A DNA stretch of 6,455 nucleotides from an uncultured Spirochaetaceae bacterium (GTDB taxonomy: Bacteria; Spirochaetota; Spirochaetia; Treponematales; Treponemataceae): the NCBI GenBank assembly GCA_902797925.1, contig CADBUT010000059.1, positions 1 through 6,455 of the forward strand, given 5' to 3'. Within the stretch, counting starts at the first letter, position 1; the number at the start of each line of letters is the position of its first letter. Positions 1-4,693 of the stretch are shown here, in pieces. Under the pieces are notes generated by a model. That model was not told the DNA's origin. It made no database searches and saw only the letters and a program-made list of their open reading frames with translations. The position numbers and the translations under genes are program-made.

Positions 1-297
1 AGTGGTAACGGCATATTCAATAAGCTCGTCTGCAAGAAATTCATACCCCTTACGAACATTGAAATAAATATCTGTCACCGGTGCTTCGTAATAAGCAAAA
101 GCAACAACCTTATCTCCGTCGAACCAGAAGCGGTCCAGAAACGAATATGAATTATCCATCCATGTTGAAGTAAGCGCATATTCAAAAAAAGGCGCCGGCC
201 TTCCGCTGGCATTTTTCCAGTCATAAGTGTCTACAAGAAAATCCCATACGAGATTTATATCTGATAATAATTGAAATTGTTTTGTTGTAATTTTCAT
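1..297 (-). CDS. GNAT-family N-acetyltransferase, N-terminal part (cut by the window edge)
   Basis: The first 99 codons are visible and the 3' end lies outside the window. The product starts MKITTKQFQLL and contains the segments MDNSYSFLDRFWF, KVVAFAYYEAPVTDIYF and GYEFLADELIEYA. I recognise these as the N-terminal half of a family of GNAT acetyltransferases common in Firmicutes and spirochaetes; the acetyl-CoA loop would lie further on, outside the window. The start is well supported: a strong GGAGGA Shine-Dalgarno at 301-306 sits 3 nt before the ATG. The stop of the MBL gene is only 10 nt upstream, so this is the fifth gene of the leftward operon. The acceptor substrate is unknown. The family call rests on pattern recognition of a partial protein. 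Confidence 0.72.
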   Translation of the reverse strand, partial: MKITTKQFQLLSDINLVWDFLVDTYDWKNASGRPAPFFEYALTSTWMDNSYSFLDRFWFDGDKVVAFAYYEAPVTDIYFNVRKGYEFLADELIEYAVTT

Positions 298-307
298 AGT
301 TCCTCCA

Positions 308-988
308 TTAAAAATTCAGCAAATCATTAAGCGTATCATCTGTTTCAACCGGCTCCCAATGTCCTTCTACACAGGTTTCCGGATTGATTGCCCTGATTCT
401 GTCTGCAAGCTTCTGGCAGCGCGAAGCGTCTTTTTCTCCAGTCTTGAACTCATCGTATGGAGAATCTCCAAGAAAGAGCACCTTGTCTTCAGCTATATAA
501 ACAAGAGTAGAATCATCGGTATGAGGCGCTTCAGACTGTATAACCTGAACTTTGCAGTTTCCAAGGTCAAGTGTCATTTCACCGGAAAACAGCATGTCAG
601 CCAAAGTCACAACCACTTTCTTACCGCCTGCATATTCTTTTCTGACGCTTTCATCAATGGCAAGAAATCCGCTTGTGCCGTTTGCTTCAATTTTCTGCCT
701 GCATTCAAGCAGATGCTTATTTGTCTTTTCATTTGCAAGAGTCAGTCCGTTTACGGCATGCATTCCGAATGTGTGATCCCAGTGCCAGTGAGTAAGAACG
801 GTGAGCGAGGGCAGAGGCAGCCCCGCAGCTTTCAAAAGCGCATAGAATTCCTTTACATGATTATCAGAATGTCCTGCATCTATAGCTAAGCTCCAGCTGT
901 CACCTTTTACATATCCAAGATTCGGACGGTCTCTTTCTGATTCAAACGGCATGTACCATATATGTTCAGACAGTTTTTTAAGTTCCAT
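308..988 (-). CDS. MBL-fold metallo-hydrolase
   Basis: A 226-residue cytosolic protein of the metallo-beta-lactamase superfamily with a complete dinuclear metal set: THWHWDH gives H67, H69, D71 and H72, followed by H156 (SEAPHTDD), D175 (FLGDS) and H210 (EGHWEP). The length suits a stand-alone hydrolase domain. Superfamily members hydrolyse thioesters, lactones, phosphodiesters or beta-lactams; which applies here cannot be read. There is no signal peptide, which argues against a classical periplasmic beta-lactamase. The start chosen is the ATG at 988, because GGAGA at 994-998 precedes it by 5 nt. In-frame alternatives are the ATG at 1000, which overlaps the preceding stop as TAATG, and an ATG at 1036 lying inside the preceding gene; both lack a comparable ribosome site. 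It is the fourth gene of the operon, downstream of an AAC(6')-like acetyltransferase. Confidence 0.9.
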   Translation of the reverse strand: MELKKLSEHIWYMPFESERDRPNLGYVKGDSWSLAIDAGHSDNHVKEFYALLKAAGLPLPSLTVLTHWHWDHTFGMHAVNGLTLANEKTNKHLLECRQKIEANGTSGFLAIDESVRKEYAGGKKVVVTLADMLFSGEMTLDLGNCKVQVIQSEAPHTDDSTLVYIAEDKVLFLGDSPYDEFKTGEKDASRCQKLADRIRAINPETCVEGHWEPVETDDTLNDLLNF

Positions 989-993
989 ATTGT

Positions 994-998
994 TCTCC
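994..998 (-). promoter_or_regulatory. Ribosome binding site that decides the MBL gene start
   Basis: GGAGA on the minus strand, 5 nt before the ATG at 988. It favours a protein starting MELKKLSEHIW over the longer forms starting at 1000 or 1036. The ATG at 1000 shares one base with the preceding stop (TAATG), so translational coupling giving a four-residue longer form is possible. Confidence 0.6.
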
Positions 999-999
999 A

Positions 1000-1443
1000 T
1001 TATATCATCTTTGAAAAAGCTACATTTGTAGTGCACTCTACAAATCCATTTTTCTTATAAAAATGATAAGCCGGCACATTTGAATCTGTCAGAAGGAAAA
1101 TCTGCTTCAGCCCAAGTTCTTTAATTGCTTTTTCAATTTCAGCAATAAAGAAACTTCCAGTCCCTGAGCCCTGCCGTTCGGTTTTTACACAGAATTCGTT
1201 GATTATATATTCTGTTCCCGAATACCAGTGCTTTATATAGCCCATAGAAATTCCAATCAGCTCTTCGTCATCGTACAAACCGTAGGTCAAAGAATAGCCC
1301 TGCCCGGTAAGGTCTGTAATATACATATCAAGCTGATTCTTGTCAGACCAGTCATCATTCCACGGCTCTTTTGTAAAGACGCCGGTAAACACATTTGTAA
1401 TAGCTTCTTTATCTTCTATATATAGTCTCTTTAATTTAAGCAT
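1000..1443 (-). CDS. Small GNAT N-acetyltransferase, resembling AAC(6')-type enzymes
   Basis: A 147-residue single-domain GNAT, the usual size for aminoglycoside 6'-type acetyltransferases and their relatives. Visible features are an N-terminal EPWNDDW segment, the core strand EFCVKTERQGSGTG (residues 83-96) with an intact R/Q-x-x-G-x-G acetyl-CoA loop (R90-QGSGTG), and the C-terminal IFLLTDSN then PAYHFYKKNGF pattern (about 115-134), where Y126 and Y129 sit at the usual place of the general-acid tyrosine. The likely reaction is acetyl transfer from acetyl-CoA to an amine. Aminoglycosides are one candidate class, but sequence resemblance alone does not show resistance. An AAGGA site lies 4 nt before the ATG. 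The stop overlaps the alternative MBL start at 1000 by one base, and 39 bp separate it from the previous gene. Confidence 0.85.
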   Translation of the reverse strand: MLKLKRLYIEDKEAITNVFTGVFTKEPWNDDWSDKNQLDMYITDLTGQGYSLTYGLYDDEELIGISMGYIKHWYSGTEYIINEFCVKTERQGSGTGSFFIAEIEKAIKELGLKQIFLLTDSNVPAYHFYKKNGFVECTTNVAFSKMI

Positions 1444-1482
1444 TTTTTCCTTTTTCCTTCCGTTATTTCCCGTTGTCCGGCT

Positions 1483-2184
1483 TTACAAACAATAGACAGC
1501 ATATTCCGTAGATGTATGAAAACCATGGCTTTTTGCAAGGCTTGCAGATATCGGATTCTGCGCATCCCAATGCATTGTCAGCTTCTTTTTGCAGCACTGG
1601 CGCATAACTTCTGCGGTACAGTGGTCTGCAAGCCCGCGTTTTTGGTGTTCAGGTTCTGTAGAAATATCAAGTTCTACATGACTTTTATAAGTCAGAAAAC
1701 TTGAAGCTGCTGCAACAACTTTGCCGCTGTAAAGTACCGCAGCTCCAACACTAGTTTTTGAAAAATCCAGAAAATCTTTGTAGTTTTTTCCATGATCAAA
1801 AGGATGTGCTTCAAAAATCTCTTGTGTAAACGGACTTATGCTGTAGCCTTCAGGTAACGGCTTTAACTGCTTTTGGGATTCTGTGCAAAGAGGCGACATA
1901 AGTTCCCGGCGGAAAGCAACCTGAATGTGCTGCATTTTGATAAAACTTTCCCATTCAGTGCTCATGCATACAAGCCAGTTGCCATAAAACAATTCCGGAT
2001 GTTCTTCAAAAAAACGCCCGTCCGGTTTTCCGCATAAATATGTGAATAAAGCTTTGCAGACGCAGCCTTCAGAATAATAGAAAACAGACCCGAACAGACC
2101 GGCTTTGCAGGCACTTAATAAGAGCGGCTCTTCCAGGAGAATTCCGCTGCTATTTTTATTCCAAATTTCAAATTTGTTTTCCAT
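1483..2184 (-). CDS. GNAT acetyltransferase, PF12746 (GNAT_acetyltran) type
   Basis: A 233-residue protein in two parts. Residues 1-120 are a variable N-terminal region rich in Cys and aromatic residues (GNWLVCMSTEWESF). Residues 120-233 are a GNAT catalytic half containing VVAAASSFLTYKSHVELDIS, then TEPEHQKRGLA (about 177-186; acetyl-CoA loop Q-K-R-G-L-A), then MHWDAQN (about 205-210) and LAKSHGF. This order (AASS, Y...E-DIST, RGLA, WDAQNxxS, LGF-like end) is typical of the PF12746 group, whose substrates are mostly unknown. An AAAGGA Shine-Dalgarno about 7 nt before the ATG supports the start at 2184. The gap to the upstream gene is 13 bp, so the two are co-transcribed. Residue 186 is Ala where many GNATs have Gly, which is within family variation. 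Confidence 0.83.
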   Translation of the reverse strand: MENKFEIWNKNSSGILLEEPLLLSACKAGLFGSVFYYSEGCVCKALFTYLCGKPDGRFFEEHPELFYGNWLVCMSTEWESFIKMQHIQVAFRRELMSPLCTESQKQLKPLPEGYSISPFTQEIFEAHPFDHGKNYKDFLDFSKTSVGAAVLYSGKVVAAASSFLTYKSHVELDISTEPEHQKRGLADHCTAEVMRQCCKKKLTMHWDAQNPISASLAKSHGFHTSTEYAVYCL

Positions 2185-2197
2185 ATCCGGTCCTTTG

Positions 2198-3037
2198 TTA
2201 AAGCAGATTCTTGATAAGCCTGGTTATTTTTGATTCACCGTCTGCTTTGTGATTCCAGTCAAATTGAACATCGCTTCCGGCTATGGGTTTCTCTGTTATG
2301 CTGGCACCAAGGCGGCACGGAATAAGAAGCTCCCAATAGCGCACCATATACACGTCATCTTTTACAGATTCTACAACCCCGAGATGTTCTTTAAAAATCT
2401 GCATAAAGCTTTCCTGAACCTTGACTTTGCGGTAAGACGGAAATTCTCTGCTGATTTTTTCGAGCGCGCCTTGGTCTGCAATCTTTGCAAAATCTGCGCT
2501 TTCGACAAAATGCCCCTTGAACGAAGCAAAATCATTGTTAAGCGGTAAGCACATATACGCGTCGTAACTATTGCCTTCGCCGTCAGTTATACCGAACTCT
2601 GCACAGCGTTTAAAGCCAAACTTAGGATAATAGTCTGGTTCTCCGGCAAGAATGATTCCGGCAATTCCGGCGTTTTTGGCAAGCTGTATAGTTTCGCGGA
2701 GCAAAGCACCGCCTATGTCATTTCCTTCTAGAGTAGGTTCAACTGCCAGCGGCCCGAGCATTGCAACTTCTTTTCTGCGGGTGTCAGCTTTGCCGTCAAT
2801 ATCCGGGGCGTCTGTAATCCAGGCTTTTGTATAATAAACAGCTCCTGCAATTTTTCCGTCAACCTCGGCAATACGGCTTATTTCAGGCAGATAGTCTGCT
2901 GATGCTCTTATGACTCTGAGCATATTGTGTTCAACACAGCCCGGAAAATACTTGTTCCAGAAGCTCCGCATGGTCATTAATTCTGTGTCTTTATAGTCTT
3001 CAGGCCTTTCGGGTCTGATAATCAGGTTTTTAAGCAT
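2198..3037 (-). CDS. YhbS-like GNAT N-acetyltransferase with a C-terminal extension
   Basis: First gene of the operon, 279 residues from the chosen ATG. The N-terminal GNAT domain (about 4-185) has LIIRPERPEDY, KIAGAVYYTKAW, MLGPLAVEP (93-101) and GEPDYYPKFGF (132-142), the hallmark of the COG3153 (YhbS-like) group. The acetyl-CoA loop reads EGNDIGGAL (104-112) where QGKGIGGAL is usual, so the loop's first Gly is Asp107. Residues from about 215 (an unusual YWELLIPCRLG segment at about 235-245) form an extension I do not recognise. The start is uncertain. The ATG at 3037 fits the domain edge but has a weak ribosome site. An in-frame GTG at 3070 would add 11 residues, and AGGA at 3082-3085 better suits an out-of-frame ATG at 3072. 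A strong promoter lies at 3115-3143. The substrate is unknown. Confidence 0.82.
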   Translation of the reverse strand: MLKNLIIRPERPEDYKDTELMTMRSFWNKYFPGCVEHNMLRVIRASADYLPEISRIAEVDGKIAGAVYYTKAWITDAPDIDGKADTRRKEVAMLGPLAVEPTLEGNDIGGALLRETIQLAKNAGIAGIILAGEPDYYPKFGFKRCAEFGITDGEGNSYDAYMCLPLNNDFASFKGHFVESADFAKIADQGALEKISREFPSYRKVKVQESFMQIFKEHLGVVESVKDDVYMVRYWELLIPCRLGASITEKPIAGSDVQFDWNHKADGESKITRLIKNLL

Positions 3038-3114
3038 TTTCTTTTTACAGTCCTTATAAATTGCCCGCACATTTTTGTTTTTCCTAAAAGCTGTTTCCGC
3101 GGAGGATTTCTTCT

Positions 3115-3143
3115 ATTATATTTTTGTGTGCTGCTGCTGTAAA
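3115..3143 (-). promoter_or_regulatory. Sigma-70-type promoter of the acetyltransferase operon
   Basis: On the minus strand, TTTACA (3138-3143) is followed by a 17-bp spacer and TATAAT (3115-3120). This is one mismatch from consensus in the -35, a perfect -10 and ideal spacing. The predicted start is near 3108, giving a leader of about 70 nt to the ATG at 3037. The spacer contains CAG three times in tandem. The promoter sits immediately behind the truncated end of the DUF1697 relic. Confidence 0.75.
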
Positions 3144-3146
3144 TAA

Positions 3147-3374
3147 AGAATTAGTTTAAAAACTTATTGTCAGGCTTCGAGCCATTGATACATTCCGCTG
3201 TCTGAAGCTTCTGCTGTTGCTGCATTACCGCAAGAAAAAACGACGTTTCCGCTGTTCAAAATTGTTTGCACTTGAGAAAAGCCCGAAGCTTCAAACCTGC
3301 CTTTAACTCGCACATGCTGATTTTGTTTTTTCCGCTTATGTTTATTCGTGCAAAAACGCGGCATATCTGTTCAT
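3147..3374 (-). pseudogene. Decayed DUF1697-family gene, two frameshifts and truncated 3' end
   Basis: An ATG at 3374 with AAGGA (3381-3385) 6 nt upstream opens MNRYAAFLHE and then stops (3342-3344). Shifting frame near 3346-3350 gives INISGKNKISMCELKAG. Shifting again in the T-run at 3293-3295 gives FEASGFSQVQTILNSGNVVF, ending at a TGA at 3170-3172. Joined, these match the conserved start of DUF1697 proteins (YxALLRGINVGGxNKIxMxELxxxFExxGFxxVxTYIxSGNVxF). Each break is explained by one missing base. Only about 70 of the family's roughly 170-180 residues remain; a third frame (SMARSLTISF) may carry decayed homology to about 3147, where the operon promoter begins. DUF1697 function is unknown. 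The 64-codon open frame from 3364 is part of this relic, not a gene. Sequencing error could explain one shift, but not two shifts plus the missing 3' part. Confidence 0.8.
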
Positions 3375-3405
3375 GCTTATTCCTTTTTAAATTATTTGTC
3401 GCAAA

Positions 3406-3610
3406 TTAGTTCATAAATTCGGCAAGGCAAATTTTTACTTTTTCCCAGGTTTCGTTCATGCCGGAAAACAGCGGTTCAAGTCTTTCCCAATCTAATTAGT
3501 AACCGTAAGAGTGACGTACTGCATTTTTGAAGCAATAAAGAAGATTTTTCTACAAGAACATCAATTTTTGAAATTTCAAGATTAATTTTTTCTATAATAA
3601 AGCTATCCAA
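3406..3610 (-). pseudogene. Decayed HepT-like HEPN toxin gene, internal deletion and in-frame stop
   Basis: It overlaps the MNT stop: a TTG at 3608-3610 opens LDSFIIEKINLEISKIDVL followed by VEKSSLLLQKC (to 3521), the first helix of HepT-like HEPN proteins. Directly after, in another frame, come VRHSYGY (3499-3519), a TAA stop (3496-3498) and then LDWERLEPLFSGMNETWEKV followed by KICLAEFMN, ending at a TAA (3406-3408). This second block is the conserved C-terminal helix of the same family. The middle of the protein, some 80 codons in a normal protein of about 150 residues, is gone. HepT toxins are RNases with an R-x4-H-x-Y motif whose Tyr is AMPylated by the partner MNT protein. Here H-S-Y survives but the Arg position was lost with the deletion. 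The gene cannot make a working toxin. GC is very low here (about 17% at 3541-3600). Confidence 0.82.
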
Positions 3611-3875
3611 TTTTTTTCAGTTCTCCCGACCGTTGAAGCAAATCGAAAAAATCATTCTGATAGTCAAAATCTACCAAATCGACAGGCATGTGCAGAGCTT
3701 CTTCTAAATCTGAATGTGTCAAAAAAAACAATTTAGGCGGCAGTCCTTTTACGCCCAAGTCTACATCTGAATTTGCATGAGCGTGACCTGTTGCTTGAGA
3801 ACCAAAAAGGTAAATCTCTGTGCAACCAGCATTTTTGAGAATATCAGTTGCTTTTGATAAAAGTCCTGCATCCAT
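3603..3875 (-). CDS. mntA: MNT-type nucleotidyltransferase, antitoxin of a MNT/HEPN pair
   Basis: A 90-residue minimal nucleotidyltransferase. It has the signature G25-S26, ten residues, then D37-V-D39 (LFGSQATG ... SDVDLGV), with a third acidic residue in PVDLVDFD (D66 likely), so all metal-binding residues are present. In MntA/HepT systems this protein transfers AMP from ATP to a Tyr of the HEPN RNase and silences it. The length suits MNT antitoxins. The neighbouring HEPN reading frame overlaps its stop by 8 bases, the normal arrangement for such pairs, but that partner is dead. No Shine-Dalgarno precedes the ATG; an extended -10 ends 6 nt before it, suggesting a leaderless mRNA. The orphan may still act on a HEPN protein elsewhere, or may simply not have decayed yet. 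The symbol is used by family, not orthology. Confidence 0.85.
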   Translation of the reverse strand: MDAGLLSKATDILKNAGCTEIYLFGSQATGHAHANSDVDLGVKGLPPKLFFLTHSDLEEALHMPVDLVDFDYQNDFFDLLQRSGELKKIG

Positions 3876-3881
3876 GTTCTA

Positions 3882-3890
3882 AGTATATCA
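3882..3890 (-). promoter_or_regulatory. Extended -10 promoter of the MNT gene, leaderless geometry
   Basis: The minus strand reads TGATATACT: an extended -10 (TG, one base, TATACT) with five of six matches to TATAAT. It ends 6 nt before the ATG at 3875, placing the expected transcription start on the A of the start codon. No convincing -35 is present, which is normal for extended -10 promoters. The gene lacks a ribosome site, consistent with this reading. Confidence 0.5.
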
Positions 3891-3956
3891 TGCCTGTATA
3901 AAAAATAATAGTTCTAAAAAATGGCTTATTCTCGGCAAGGTCGTTGATTCCGCGCT

Positions 3957-4574
3957 TTATTTTGGCTGCCAGGGTTTGGGTGTGAGCAGCGTGGTTTTGC
4001 CTATGTCGGGCAGCACGTCGTAAATCGAACAGCCCATTCTGCTTTCAAAGTCTTCTTTTATGGCAAAGGCAACTTCCCAGCCTTTGATGTAGCCTTCCAT
4101 TATGCCGTAGCGCCGTGTCACATCGACGAAGCGTTTTTCCAAAATGACAAAGCCGTAATCAACGGCGAGCGAGTCGCACAGCTGAATAAGCCTGTCGTAG
4201 TCGTCGGCTTGGCAGCCCATAATAAACGATTTTATCGCTTTTTCTTGCTCGGTTTCTGGTTCATAGCTGAATTCGTCTTTCATCAGCAGGTAAGAATGCG
4301 TCATGCAGATTTTTGCGGCTTCGTCCCAGCCTTTTGACATGCAATATTTGTAGCCTTCGTAAACATGTGTCGGAATGTCGACAATGCCGGCGCGCCGCCC
4401 GATGTCATGCAGCAGCCCGAGTACATAAGCTTTATCTGAATTCATACCGGGCACTTTTTCCGCAATGTTTCTGGCGGCAATTCCTGCGTTTATCGAATGT
4501 TTCACCCACGGCCCGGGGTTGAGCTTGCCCGCAATTTCAAGCTCTTTCAACGCTTCATCTTCAGTTGGTAACAT
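3957..4574 (-). CDS. HD-domain metal-dependent phosphohydrolase
   Basis: A 205-residue soluble protein with an HD domain in the first two thirds: H26 (WVKHS), H56-D57 in GLLHDIGRR, H70, H93 (CMTHSYL) and D134 (LCDSLA). The H...HD...H...D pattern is complete, so it should bind one or two metals and act on phosphate esters or nucleotides; the substrate is not evident. The opening MLPTEDEALKELE followed by GKLNPGPWVKHS is typical of a widespread, uncharacterised group of HD proteins of about 200 residues. The 60-residue C-terminal tail has no motif I recognise. No Shine-Dalgarno precedes the ATG at 4574, but an extended -10 ends 6 nt before it. It is divergent from the hydratase, with 119 bp between the two starts, and is separated from the MNT gene by 81 bp with no clear terminator. 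Confidence 0.86.
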   Translation of the reverse strand: MLPTEDEALKELEIAGKLNPGPWVKHSINAGIAARNIAEKVPGMNSDKAYVLGLLHDIGRRAGIVDIPTHVYEGYKYCMSKGWDEAAKICMTHSYLLMKDEFSYEPETEQEKAIKSFIMGCQADDYDRLIQLCDSLAVDYGFVILEKRFVDVTRRYGIMEGYIKGWEVAFAIKEDFESRMGCSIYDVLPDIGKTTLLTPKPWQPK

Positions 4575-4580
4575 AAAGCT

Positions 4581-4589
4581 ATTGTATCA
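4581..4589 (-). promoter_or_regulatory. Extended -10 promoter of the HD gene, leaderless geometry
   Basis: The minus strand reads TGATACAAT: TG, one base, then TACAAT (five of six matches), ending 6 nt before the ATG at 4574. The predicted start base is the A of the ATG. No good -35 lies 16-18 bp upstream. The layout is the same as at the MNT gene. Confidence 0.55.
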
Positions 4590-4628
4590 CATTTTGCAGA
4601 TAATAATATCGTTTTGCCCCCTTTTTTC

Positions 4629-4640
4629 ATTTGCGCAAAT
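4629..4640. promoter_or_regulatory. Perfect 12-bp palindrome, candidate operator
   Basis: ATTTGCGCAAAT equals its own reverse complement. It lies in the spacer just upstream of the hydratase -10 (4645-4650), where a bound repressor would block RNA polymerase, and about 40 bp upstream of the HD gene's -10. A dimeric regulator is the natural reader; its identity cannot be told. Confidence 0.45.
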
Positions 4641-4644
4641 TCGG

Positions 4645-4650
4645 TATAAT
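4645..4650 (+). promoter_or_regulatory. Promoter -10 box of the hydratase gene
   Basis: A perfect TATAAT, with a T-rich stretch (4622-4627) at -35 distance instead of a good TTGACA. The expected start is near 4657, giving a leader of about 37 nt with a GGAGA ribosome site at 4683-4687. Confidence 0.6.
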
Positions 4651-4693
4651 TTCAGCAATCAATAAAATATAAACGAATCCTTGGAGAAACAGT

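Noticed and set aside
359..889. 176-codon plus-strand open frame
   Set aside because: It lies wholly antisense to the MBL gene, whose metal-binding motifs are complete. The product has no recognisable domain, so it is a shadow.
3094..3105. TCCGCGGA palindrome with an anti-Shine-Dalgarno-like CCTCC in the operon leader
   Set aside because: Only an 8-bp palindrome; pairing with the downstream AGGA is 4 bp. Too weak to call a riboswitch or attenuator.
1..3143. Integron cassette array (Treponema can carry integrons with GNAT cassettes)
   Set aside because: Gaps of 10-39 bp are too short for attC sites and no paired core sites were seen; an ordinary operon fits better.
3170..3364. 64-codon open frame as a small gene
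   Set aside because: Its middle matches DUF1697 only after a frameshift, and its first 20 or so residues are out-of-frame translation of the same gene. It is treated as part of the pseudogene.
3876..3956. Possible terminator between the HD and MNT genes
   Set aside because: There is a T-run on the minus strand (ATTTTTTAG), but no stable GC-rich stem precedes it.
4617..4627. CCCCCTTTTTT tract as a phase-variable repeat
   Set aside because: The runs are only 5 and 6 bases, too short to call a phase-variable tract without population data.
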